NCBI GenBank assembly: GCA_026399515.1
Contig: JAPLQT010000106.1
Span: forward strand, 739 to 64,738
Reading direction: 5' to 3'
Origin: Pseudomonadota bacterium
Lineage (GTDB): Bacteria; Pseudomonadota; Gammaproteobacteria; Burkholderiales; Rhodocyclaceae
DNA: 64,000 bases
Shown: positions 15,250-23,118 of the stretch, in pieces
Layout: every line of letters starts with the position of its first letter
How positions within the stretch are numbered: the stretch's first letter is position 1
Made by a program: the position numbers and the translations under genes
The notes under the pieces: generated by a model
The model's database searches: none
Told to the model about the DNA's origin: nothing
What the model saw: the letters and a program-made list of their open reading frames with translations, nothing else

Positions 15250-17097
15250 TTGATAGCGCAATCTGAATATCCAGTCCTCCGCTTTGATGTCTTTTTGAGA
15301 GGGGGACTGATTATTGGTGCGGTTGCGTTCTTCGTAGCCAAGCAGGTTCATAGCTATCCGCTGTGGTTCGTCACCTGCAGTGCGCTCTTGTTTGCGATCC
15401 CCGTAGTTCTGTCAGGATCCTATATCAGCACCGTCCATCAAACGCATCGACTGGCTTTCTACACGCCCGGTGGGTGGATGCATAGTTTGTTCTCAAGACG
15501 CATTTGGAGGACAGTGGGGTGGGTCATATGGGGATTGATGACATCGATCCTGATGCTGTTGCAACTCAACTTGTACAGCACTCTTGAGTGGGTAGCGTTC
15601 TTTTTGGTTATTCCGGTTTATTGGCTGGTGTTTTCGGCTTGTTACCGAGAATTTGCCACGGAAGTCAGGAAGCCATTTATCGCAAGGGCGCTAGCCATCA
15701 CATGGACGGGGCTGCTGACGCCAATCATCATGGTGGTGATCTATGCCGGACTTATCTTGGCCTTTGGAAGCACCCAGGGACATTTGACCTTAGAGGCTGC
15801 CATCGCAGCAAAGCGATTACACCTGGTTGCACATGGGGGTAGCGCCATCGTCGAGGAAACATTGCAGATATTTACGGCGGTTGCCGGAATCAAGGACTTC
15901 GCGCACGGGAAGCTCGACAAGCTACCTTGGCTCGTGCCATGGCTACTTAACGCATTTGGTGGCCTGGTGATCTTCTATAACGCTTGTGCAATGCTGGCGT
16001 GTCTCGCGATTCCTTTAACCGAGTACCGCCGAGTGTTTGGCCCACTCTCCGAGGAGCCTTTCCCTCCGGTCGTCGGCAATGGACGAATAGCTACGGTTTC
16101 GTTCTTCGTGATCGTGCTGACACTACTCGTATATGTTCCTTTGGTAACGACCGCCGAGAATCGTATCCGGCAGTCGCCAGAATGGGCTCATTCTCGGGAA
16201 CGGCTCGAGGCTCTACTTGTCACCAAGGTCGACGAGATTGATGGCGTCATTTATCAACAGGGAACGATCGAACAAATTGAGGCGGCTAAAGTTAAAGCCT
16301 TTCGATCCATTTCTCTGGCGGTCGATACGCTTGAAAAGACAATGGACGAGGGCTTTCTGAAAATGGAAGGCAACGTCGACGGATATCTCGATTGGTATTA
16401 CTCCCTGCCCGCTGAGTATGGCCGGATATTTAGGCTACTCACCGGATCGTTCGAAAGCTACATGGAGGAAAAGCTTGCCGAATATCTCTACAAGAGCGAT
16501 CCACTCAAGAATGCATCCAAGGCAATTGACGACGTAGTCAAAGCCAATGAGGCAGCGCTAAGTGACTATCAAGCGGCTGTAAAAAGAATATTGGGGGAGA
16601 GACGGCTTGATGTTCTAGACATTCCAAACCAGGTCGTTCGGAAGACCTCGATGCTGGATGTATTGACACTGCCAGATCATCCCGAGGTAATTGTCCTCCG
16701 TGGGAGGCTGACCAGTAGCGCCGTCGCTGGTTTTGGCGGAGTAGTGGTTGGCACAATGATCGGCAAGAAGGTTGCAGGAAAAGTTGCTAGCAAGGGTGTC
16801 ATGAAGATTGCCGCTAAAGCAGTAGCCAAAGCGGTCGCTAGCAAGACTACTGCGGTGGAGGGGGCCGCCGGAGGGGCCGTCATTGGGGCCGCAGCTGGAT
16901 CGGTAATTCCGTTAGTTGGGACTGCGGTGGGAGCTGTCATCGGAGCCGCCGTGGGTGGCATCGCTACAACCGTAGCTGTGGATAAGACCCTATTGATACT
17001 CGAAGAACAGTTGAGTAGAGAAAAATTCAAGGGCGAGATTCTGGGAAGCATTGCTGAAGCAAAGAAGGAGTGGAAGAGGGAGTATCTCGGCCGCTAG
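15250..17097 (+). CDS. Large multi-domain membrane protein with C-terminal glycine-zipper, unknown function
   Basis: A 615-aa protein read from TTG 15250; no convincing ATG lies upstream. The first 300 residues contain about seven hydrophobic helices (for example LIIGAVAFFVAKQV, WVIWGLMTSILMLLQL, ALAITWTGLLTPIIMVVIYAGLILAFG, IATVSFFVIVLTLLVYVPLV). Residues 310-490 are soluble and helical (ALLVTKVDEIDGVIYQQGTIEQ onward), probably coiled. Residues 498-585 are a very long alanine/glycine zipper (GFGGVVVGTMIGKKVAGKV to GAVIGAAVGGIATTVAVD). Zipper tails like this are seen in membrane-inserting toxins and channel formers. Function unknown; it is the most striking protein of the cluster. Confidence 0.75.
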   Translation: MIAQSEYPVLRFDVFLRGGLIIGAVAFFVAKQVHSYPLWFVTCSALLFAIPVVLSGSYISTVHQTHRLAFYTPGGWMHSLFSRRIWRTVGWVIWGLMTSILMLLQLNLYSTLEWVAFFLVIPVYWLVFSACYREFATEVRKPFIARALAITWTGLLTPIIMVVIYAGLILAFGSTQGHLTLEAAIAAKRLHLVAHGGSAIVEETLQIFTAVAGIKDFAHGKLDKLPWLVPWLLNAFGGLVIFYNACAMLACLAIPLTEYRRVFGPLSEEPFPPVVGNGRIATVSFFVIVLTLLVYVPLVTTAENRIRQSPEWAHSRERLEALLVTKVDEIDGVIYQQGTIEQIEAAKVKAFRSISLAVDTLEKTMDEGFLKMEGNVDGYLDWYYSLPAEYGRIFRLLTGSFESYMEEKLAEYLYKSDPLKNASKAIDDVVKANEAALSDYQAAVKRILGERRLDVLDIPNQVVRKTSMLDVLTLPDHPEVIVLRGRLTSSAVAGFGGVVVGTMIGKKVAGKVASKGVMKIAAKAVAKAVASKTTAVEGAAGGAVIGAAAGSVIPLVGTAVGAVIGAAVGGIATTVAVDKTLLILEEQLSREKFKGEILGSIAEAKKEWKREYLGR

Positions 17098-17297
17098 AAG
17101 TCCACCTGTCGTTTGACGCAGGTAACACTAACCACAATGTCCGCCGAGGTTGCCCGGATATCACGGCGGATCTCCAAAGAGCGAGCGAACGATACATCGG
17201 TTTGTCTGTGCAGAATTGAAGGGCTTATGATTTCCTGAAATCTCTCCAAGTCATTTCATGGATCGGGTAGATTGTCGACCAACCAATAAGGGAGAAA

Positions 17298-17645
17298 GTG
17301 ATGGATCAAGATTCAAGCACCTACGCCAAGGACTATTCCGAAAGCGGCTTTTGGGAGAAGACGCAGAAATTTGCAATAACAGCTGGAAGGGAAGTGGTCG
17401 AAACCGCTATCCAGCTCTACTACACAATGCAGTCATCGAATACGCCCACTTGGGCCAAGACCGTCATAATCGGTGCTCTGGGCTATTTCATTTCGCCCAT
17501 TGATGCCATACCGGATATTGTTCCTGTGGTCGGCTATGCTGACGATCTTGGCGTTCTAACATTGGCTGCGGCTACAGTTGTTACCCATATCACCGACGAT
17601 GTGAAGGCCAAGGCCGCTACGCAGGTGGACAAGTGGTTTGGATAA
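17298..17645 (+). CDS. DUF1232 (YkvA-like) small membrane protein
   Basis: A 115-aa protein with AAGGGAGAAAG just before ATG 17298-17300 (start MMDQDSS or the next Met). Residues 55-105 carry the DUF1232 signature VIIGALGYFISPIDAIPDIVPVVGYADDLGVL, and the N-terminal third is a charged helix. DUF1232 proteins are small membrane-associated proteins of unclear role and are often found with stress or defence genes. It is preceded by about 200 bases without a gene (17098-17297), which contain a CCGCCG...CGGCGG inverted repeat at 17141-17169. Confidence 0.85.
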   Translation: MMDQDSSTYAKDYSESGFWEKTQKFAITAGREVVETAIQLYYTMQSSNTPTWAKTVIIGALGYFISPIDAIPDIVPVVGYADDLGVLTLAAATVVTHITDDVKAKAATQVDKWFG

Positions 17646-17748
17646 CGTCACCGGTTCGAGATACGAGCTGCCAGAGATCGGCGCCGTGAAGAATGCATGC
17701 GTGCGTGTCACACATGGAAATCAGACACCCCGCAAAAGGAATTTACCA

Positions 17749-18324
17749 ATGAATACCAAGAGATTGCTCATAGGTTCTGCAATTGCACTCGCATCCTCGT
17801 TGTCTTATGCGGCGACAACCACTGAAGTTGTGTGCTCCTATGCTCCGAGTCAAAGTGCTGCTGTGAATCGAATTACGGCTGCAGCAGGTGGCGCAGGAGC
17901 TGGTGCAGCGGCGATTCTTCAGGCAACTGGATTATCGTTGGTCGCGCATAGCAGCGGCGGGTACATTTTGACCGGTGCGGGCGGCTACGTTGCAGGAACT
18001 CTTATTGGTTCGCTCGTCGTTCCGGTGGCTGTTGTCGCTACCGTAGTTGTTGGCGGCACGGCAATAGCTCTTGAGCTAAGCTGTGCCCCGAAAAACCATC
18101 CCCAAGCGGTCAAAGGTGTGAAGGATATTACGGCTGAATTTAATAAAGCAGTTCGTTCTGCGAATGAAGAGGCCATAAAGACGCGCGACAAATCGTGGCA
18201 AAAAATTGCTGAGCTCAATGAAGGCGCAATCGTGAGGCGGGATGCTGCAATAGGTGAAGTCCAGGCTGCCAATGAAAAAGCTATTGTGATCCGGGACCAT
18301 TTTTTTGCTGGCTTTTTCAACTGA
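17749..18324 (+). CDS. Exported glycine-zipper protein with helical tail, unknown function
   Basis: A 191-aa protein from ATG 17749, chosen because a signal peptide follows directly (NTKRLLIGSAIALASSLSYA, cleavage near residue 21) and AAAAGGAA lies before it. Residues 45-110 have glycine-zipper spacing (ITAAAGGAGAGAAAILQATG, then GGYVAGTLIGSLVVPVAVVATVVVGG). Residues 120-191 are a helical tail with repeated NEEAIKTRDKSW / NEGAIVRRDAAIG / NEKAIVIRDHFF units, about 17 residues apart. The internal repeat N-E-x-A-I-x-x-R-D is clear. It could be an outer-membrane or periplasmic partner of the preceding inner-membrane proteins. Confidence 0.6.
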   Translation: MNTKRLLIGSAIALASSLSYAATTTEVVCSYAPSQSAAVNRITAAAGGAGAGAAAILQATGLSLVAHSSGGYILTGAGGYVAGTLIGSLVVPVAVVATVVVGGTAIALELSCAPKNHPQAVKGVKDITAEFNKAVRSANEEAIKTRDKSWQKIAELNEGAIVRRDAAIGEVQAANEKAIVIRDHFFAGFFN

Positions 18325-18466
18325 ATAGGTCGTTGACGATCAGTGGTGAGGCTTGAGCTTCTTTGCTTGTCAGCGTCGGTTCAATATGTCGGAGCCAAAG
18401 GAGCGTGATATCAGTTGCACGACTAAATCCCAGCTACCTCTTCAATTGTTCCTTGGCCGCAAAGGC

Positions 18467-19156
18467 CTACTTTATCTGCCAAACACAGCGTCCTTTGCTT
18501 TCCTTGTCTATCTCGTGAAGCACTCTTTCGTGTTCAAGTAGCTCTGCTTCATCGGCTCCCAGCACTTTCAATGGAAGCCGGTCAGTCGTAATCGCATTAC
18601 GCTCTGGTTCCGGCATATCAGGGTCAAGCACAAGAGACTCTTGCCCTCGTGTCATCGCCAGCCAGACGTCTGCAAGAAGTTCTGCATCCCTGAGCGCTCC
18701 GTGCAATTGCCGGCTAGAGTTGTCGATACCAAATTCGGCGCATAGTGCGTCGAGGTTATTCTTTCGACCCGGGCGCAGGCTCCGCGCCATTTGGAGCGTA
18801 TCGATAACGCGTGAGCACAGTTCTGCCAGCGTAATGCTGCCTATCAGGCCAAGTTCATGGTCCAGGAAGCCGGAATCAAACGGGGCATTGTGAATGACCA
18901 CTTCGGCGCCTTGCACAAACTTGATGAATTCGTCGGCTATCGCAGCAAACGCAGGCTTGTCCGCCAGAAACTCGTTCGTCAGACCATGGATGGCCATAGC
19001 GCCTTCGCCAACTTCGCGTCCCGGATTCAGATACGCATGAAAGTCCCGACCAGTTCGCTGACGGCCGTACAACTCGATGCAGCCAATTTCGACGATTCGG
19101 TCGCCGGTGCGAAAGTCGAGCCCGGTTGTTTCAGTATCAAGGATGATGCGGCGCAT
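18467..19156 (-). CDS. dnaQ: DNA polymerase III epsilon-type 3'-5' exonuclease
   Basis: A 229-aa DEDDh exonuclease: Exo I LDTETTGLDF (Asp and Glu near residues 7 and 9), Exo II VIHNAPFDSGFLDHE (about residue 95) and Exo III HGALRDAELLADVW (His near 157, Asp near 162). This is the length and layout of the proofreading subunit DnaQ, including the RIVEIGCIELYGR strand and the GREVGEGAMAIHGLTNEFL element. It is the last gene of a minus-strand operon after ssb, a PcfJ-like gene and an unknown gene. That position suggests an element-borne copy serving the element's own replication rather than the chromosomal gene. Confidence 0.88.
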   Translation of the reverse strand: MRRIILDTETTGLDFRTGDRIVEIGCIELYGRQRTGRDFHAYLNPGREVGEGAMAIHGLTNEFLADKPAFAAIADEFIKFVQGAEVVIHNAPFDSGFLDHELGLIGSITLAELCSRVIDTLQMARSLRPGRKNNLDALCAEFGIDNSSRQLHGALRDAELLADVWLAMTRGQESLVLDPDMPEPERNAITTDRLPLKVLGADEAELLEHERVLHEIDKESKGRCVWQIK

Positions 19157-19186
19157 GGTTCTTTGTTTCGGTCAGAGAGATCAAGA

Positions 19187-19678
19187 TCAAGTGAGGGAAG
19201 CCGCCATGAACCGGCTTTCATGTCGCCGGGCGTCGACTTCAAAAGGCGCATCACGATAGCCATGTAGAACCATCTGTGCGAGATACTCTTCGAGGAAATG
19301 GCTCAGGCTTCCGGCTGCCTCGAACTGCGCGACATGACGCAGCTCGTGGCGCAAGACTCGCCGGTCTCCCAGCGCACTATGGCGGATCAGAACAGCGTAG
19401 CCCAGCGCCATGCCTTGCGAACGGGTCAAATCGAGCCCGGACTGGGTGGCCAGGCTGCAAAAGTGCGGGCAATCCGGTCGCGGCAGGCCGGGTACGCGCA
19501 GGATGCGCACCGCTTCGGGTCGGAGCACGCCGACCTCCACGGCATCGGTCGCCTGCCACAAGGACAAAGGCTTGCCCTGCGCAAGGACGGCCGCATTCAC
19601 GTTCGCTGCCCACGCCAGTGTGGCCGGCATGGTCTGGGCGAGCGGGATCGACTTCCGGTTTCCGGGGCTGGGCTTCAT
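19187..19678 (-). CDS. HELRH-motif protein, unknown function
   Basis: A 163-aa protein starting 9 bases after the preceding stop, with GAGAAAAG before the ATG. Around residue 120 it has RHELRHVAQFEAAGSLSHFLEEYLAQM: H-E-x-x-H followed about 18 residues later by E-E, the pattern of a short zincin-like peptidase. There is no signal peptide. The gene is embedded between a PcfJ-like gene and dnaQ, an arrangement suggesting a mobile-element gene. Peptidase activity is inferred from the motif alone. Confidence 0.65.
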   Translation of the reverse strand: MKPSPGNRKSIPLAQTMPATLAWAANVNAAVLAQGKPLSLWQATDAVEVGVLRPEAVRILRVPGLPRPDCPHFCSLATQSGLDLTRSQGMALGYAVLIRHSALGDRRVLRHELRHVAQFEAAGSLSHFLEEYLAQMVLHGYRDAPFEVDARRHESRFMAASLT

Positions 19679-19687
19679 CGCTTTTCT

Positions 19688-21427
19688 CTAGTTCGGTGCG
19701 CCGGCAGGCGTGGGCGGGGCGGCAGCTCCACCCATCTCCAGAAGCCGTTGCCACGACCACTGGCCGGACAAGGTCTTCTCCATCGCAGTCACGATCGGCA
19801 GCATCAGCGCATGCTGCTGGCGTGCTTCGAGCGGCTTGCGGGAAATTGTCTGCTTCCAGTCCAGATACTCCCGGACCTGGGCCTGGGAGTTCGAGAGGCG
19901 CTCAACGTGGGCGTGCACTGCGGTCCATGCGAATCCCGGCGCTGCCCGGTTGGAGAATCCCTTGTGCTGCACCGCGTGAAGCGTCCCGTGGCCTTCCCGG
20001 GAGGTCTGAATATGGGTCTCCAGCGTGGATAGCCGTACGCCGTCAACATGCCGCACCGACCAGATCTGCGACTTGCCCTTGACGCACTTCTCGACATAGC
20101 TTGCAACGCAATTCCCCATCAGGGAGCCTTCTTCCTGAAGCGCACCCGGGCTCAGCAGCGGGATAATTTCGATCGCGCCGTAAATGTGCGGTTCGTCGCC
20201 GATCGACGGCCAGCGCAGGCCGCGCCAGAGTTCGGCCTCTTTGGCAAACTCCGCAACCGCGCGTCGATAGGCATCGCCAAAACGTCGAACCAGACTGCTG
20301 AGGCGGTCCAGCCCGACACCGGCCCTGAACTGTGACGCGATCTCGATCGGGCGCATCGCCGGCTGCGGTGATGAAGCGTTCCGGGGATCAGGTAGTGCCC
20401 AATACAGCGCCCGCCGGAGAGCATCCATGAACTCGTCGATGTCCTGTCCCAGTCGGACCAAATCTTCCGGTGTCGTCGCCGGAAGCTGGTACCCGTTTTG
20501 CGCACAGCGGCGCAACCACAGCTGGTTGGTAGCCGTCGTGATCGGGTGGCGAGACAGCTGGGCGATCGCGCTTACGGCGCTCGCGAATTGCCTCCAGGTC
20601 ATGGCATCGTGGGGCCACCAGTCAGCGGGGATTTCGCGCAGCAACCGCACCAGCATGCCCAGTTGCCCGGCCTGGCGCCCCAGATCCTCGGCTTTCACCC
20701 CGCGCAGGGCGCGAATCATCGCTTTGGGTACATTGTGGTGCGCGGCCAGAACATCGATCAGCGGCTGGCCCTGATCGATGGCATGGCGCACGGTATCGAA
20801 CGGGTGAGTCATCAGCACCGGCTGCAGCAGCGGGAAGGCCGCCATCGCCTGGGCCCGATTGCGGCGATGTACGGCACTGACGGTGCTCAGGTAACTGTAG
20901 GAGGAGGGCCGCAGTCCGTCTATCGTCCGGGCCTGCGCAACGACATCGCGATCCAGCCGCTCGATGAATTCCCCGCGGGTGGTGATCCATTCGTCCGTCA
21001 GGCGCCCGGTGATCGAGGCCCGCAGTTCCGACAGCGGGATACGCCCCGTCCCCGCTGGCACTGCTGCACCCGACTCCCTTGCCGCCAGCGCAATGGCGCG
21101 CGGGATGGCAGCGGTGACCATAAGCGGGTCATCCCGGTCGAGGTCAATGTCGATCAGTTCGAGGCTGATCCCGTGGCGTGCGCCGAATTCGCCGCTGATC
21201 CGCTCGCGCGAGGCGAGTTCGAACGGACGCTCGTCGACCAGGCGGGCCAGGTTCGCCGCAAGGGCGATGTCTGGTGCCGTGCGCAATGCCACCGTGGCGA
21301 TGACAAGGCGTCCCTTCGCGGTTTCGACAACGAGACGATACGTCTGCGACGAGGCGACCTGTCCCCGGCCGTCGGTGGCGTTGGGGAAGCAGACCCACTG
21401 ACGCAAGGTGGTGGCCCCGTCCGGCAT
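19688..21427 (-). CDS. PcfJ-like domain protein
   Basis: A 579-aa protein. I chose ATG 21427 because AGGAGG (complement of 21433-21438) lies five bases before it. The diagnostic part is at residues 420-490: GSLMGNCVASYVEKCVKGKSQIWSVR...RLSTLETHIQ, as in the PcfJ domain of conjugative plasmids and elements, where the NC-Y-C-G-I pattern may bind metal or act catalytically. The rest is mostly helical with a WHPHDAMTWRQFASAVSAIAQLSRHP-like stretch. PcfJ was named on an enterococcal conjugative plasmid and its biochemical role is unclear. It is co-transcribed with ssb upstream and two genes downstream. Confidence 0.7.
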   Translation of the reverse strand: MPDGATTLRQWVCFPNATDGRGQVASSQTYRLVVETAKGRLVIATVALRTAPDIALAANLARLVDERPFELASRERISGEFGARHGISLELIDIDLDRDDPLMVTAAIPRAIALAARESGAAVPAGTGRIPLSELRASITGRLTDEWITTRGEFIERLDRDVVAQARTIDGLRPSSYSYLSTVSAVHRRNRAQAMAAFPLLQPVLMTHPFDTVRHAIDQGQPLIDVLAAHHNVPKAMIRALRGVKAEDLGRQAGQLGMLVRLLREIPADWWPHDAMTWRQFASAVSAIAQLSRHPITTATNQLWLRRCAQNGYQLPATTPEDLVRLGQDIDEFMDALRRALYWALPDPRNASSPQPAMRPIEIASQFRAGVGLDRLSSLVRRFGDAYRRAVAEFAKEAELWRGLRWPSIGDEPHIYGAIEIIPLLSPGALQEEGSLMGNCVASYVEKCVKGKSQIWSVRHVDGVRLSTLETHIQTSREGHGTLHAVQHKGFSNRAAPGFAWTAVHAHVERLSNSQAQVREYLDWKQTISRKPLEARQQHALMLPIVTAMEKTLSGQWSWQRLLEMGGAAAPPTPAGAPN

Positions 21428-21531
21428 CTGGTCCTCCTGGGTCATGGCAAGCGCGGATCCGCTCATGGGCCGCAAAGGGGTGTGGTTAGCAACATGTGTC
21501 CGTTCCTCGGGGAATCAGAACCGTGGCTTGC

Positions 21532-21969
21532 TCAGAAAGGGTAGTCATAGTCATCGACGGCCGGCGGCAAGGCACTCGTCACTGAGGTGGGCGATGAGCG
21601 GGTTGATGACGCCTTTGCAGCGTCGCTCCCGGTGGGCTTGCCGCCCAGCATCTTGAGTTCGTTGCCTTCGATCTCGGTCGTCGAGCGCTCCTTGCCGTCT
21701 TTGTCCTGCCACTTGCGGGTACGCAGGCGTCCTTCGATATAAACCGCAGAACCTTTTGTCAGATACTCGCCGGCGATCTCGGCGAGCCGCCGGTAAAGCA
21801 CCACCCGGTGCCATTCCGTGGTTTCACGCGCGTCACCCGTCGCCTTGTCCTTCCATTTGTCCGTGGTGGCTAGGCGCAGGTTGCAGACGGACTCGCCCGA
21901 CGCGGTGGCGCGCATTTCAGGGTCGGCGCCGAGATTGCCGATCAGGATTACTTTATTGACGGAGGCCAT
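21532..21969 (-). CDS. ssb: Single-stranded DNA-binding protein
   Basis: A 145-aa protein starting at ATG 21969 ([20 protein letters not shown]). The OB fold covers residues 1-110 with the usual landmarks ([50 protein letters not shown]). The C-terminal tail ends in DDYDYPF, the acidic tip with terminal Pro-Phe that recruits partner proteins. A longer reading to 22041 adds residues without homology. It heads the ssb - PcfJ-like - HELRH - dnaQ operon, typical of an element carrying its own replication helpers. Confidence 0.95.
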   Translation of the reverse strand: MASVNKVILIGNLGADPEMRATASGESVCNLRLATTDKWKDKATGDARETTEWHRVVLYRRLAEIAGEYLTKGSAVYIEGRLRTRKWQDKDGKERSTTEIEGNELKMLGGKPTGSDAAKASSTRSSPTSVTSALPPAVDDYDYPF

Positions 21970-22225
21970 GGCTGTTCCAGTAGATTTGTTCAGATAGGAA
22001 TTCTGGAGAGCAAAAGGCTCGTAGAGTGAGCCTGTGAACAAATTTGCTCAGGACATTTAGTGGCGCATTCAGTGAGCCCCGGCTTGACCAGAATTGGTGT
22101 GCAGGCAACAAGGAGTTTCTTGAAGTTGAGCTTCCGAGCGTGTTTTAACAACCACTCGGCTCGAGCGTTGTGTCTTACTACTAGAGGCACGCACGCCGGT
22201 TACTTTTCCTAATGGGGGTTGTTGA

Positions 22226-22924
22226 ATGCGTTTGGTGACATGGAATATTGCTCGAGGAACAGCCGCCGAGAAGGCGCCATTTATCTTGCCGTTGTTGGCA
22301 GATGTCCTGGTGCTCCAAGAGTGCGCTCGGCCTGACGAGATCAACGACCGACATCTCTGGTTCGGCACCAATGTGCGCAAGGGCCTGAGTATTCAGACGT
22401 TTGGTGAATATCGGTTGAATGCCCTACCGGTGCGTCAGGACGTACCGCCCTTCTTCATTCCGCTGGAAGTTACCGGCCCCGAGTCCTTTGTTCTCATGGC
22501 CGTGTGGGCACAGAAGGAGCCTTACCTCTATGCTGAGGGAGTCTCCCGAGCAATTGCGGCTTACGCCGACCTGATCGGTACCCGTGCTACCGTTCTAATC
22601 GGCGATTTCAACTCAAATGCGATCTGGAACGCCGAACACCCGGCGGAGCACAATCACTCAGCGATTGTGTCGCGCCTCGATCAACTAGGGTGCTCCAGTG
22701 CTTATCACGAGTATTTTGGAGAGGCGCACGGTAGTGAGACGCGCCATACCTATTTTCACTGGTGGAAAGAGGAACGTCCGTTTCACATCGACTATGTGTT
22801 CATCCCAAAACTGTGGCTGCCCAGGCTCGAACGTGTTGAGTTGGGCTCTTTTGCACAGTGCGAAGGTGCAAGTGACCACCGACCGGTCAGTATTACGCTT
22901 CGAGACGTAGATGCCTGTACCTGA
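22226..22924 (+). CDS. Endonuclease/exonuclease/phosphatase (EEP) superfamily hydrolase
   Basis: A 232-aa protein with the EEP motif series: VTWNIARG at residues 3-10, VLQECARP (metal-binding Glu near residue 31), VLIGDFNSNAIW (Asp/Asn near 132), RPFHIDYVFIP near 190 and the terminal GASDHRPVSI with the catalytic Asp-His. These enzymes cleave phosphodiester bonds in DNA, RNA or small molecules. It is short and lacks a signal peptide, so it is likely cytoplasmic. No partner gene is evident; it converges on the sbcC remnant. The substrate is unknown. Confidence 0.85.
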   Translation: MRLVTWNIARGTAAEKAPFILPLLADVLVLQECARPDEINDRHLWFGTNVRKGLSIQTFGEYRLNALPVRQDVPPFFIPLEVTGPESFVLMAVWAQKEPYLYAEGVSRAIAAYADLIGTRATVLIGDFNSNAIWNAEHPAEHNHSAIVSRLDQLGCSSAYHEYFGEAHGSETRHTYFHWWKEERPFHIDYVFIPKLWLPRLERVELGSFAQCEGASDHRPVSITLRDVDACT

Positions 22925-23002
22925 GCCGTGGGTCCTTCCGGTCGCGAGTCAGTTGAGCGGTGTGGCCAATAATGTTGCCTTAGTAGAAATGGGGAAACAC
23001 GC

Positions 23003-23105
23003 ATGAAAATTCATTTTGGGCTGTCTCTGGATGGCCAACGTGCGAGGCGGCAGGGCAACCGCCTTGGCGATTTTGTGGCCGGGCCGGGGGGTATGCTCGA
23101 TGTGT
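23003..23105 (+). pseudogene. Truncated 5' end of an unidentified gene abutting sbcC
   Basis: From ATG 23003 about 34 codons read as a plausible protein start (MKIHFGLSLDGQRARRQGN, then GDFVAGPGGMLDV). The frame then runs into sequence that is the antisense of the sbcC 3' end (sbcC stop at 23119-23121). The opening resembles the first residues of a nuclease-type gene often found beside sbcCD, but I cannot confirm that. If real, this is the stump of a gene cut by a deletion. Confidence 0.3.
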
Positions 23106-23118
23106 CGGTTAGAAACGC

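Noticed and set aside
18353-18541. 62-codon plus-strand frame
   Set aside because: Overlaps the dnaQ end antisense; no support for translation.
19276-20082. 268-codon plus-strand frame
   Set aside because: Antisense to the PcfJ-like and HELRH genes; biased composition.
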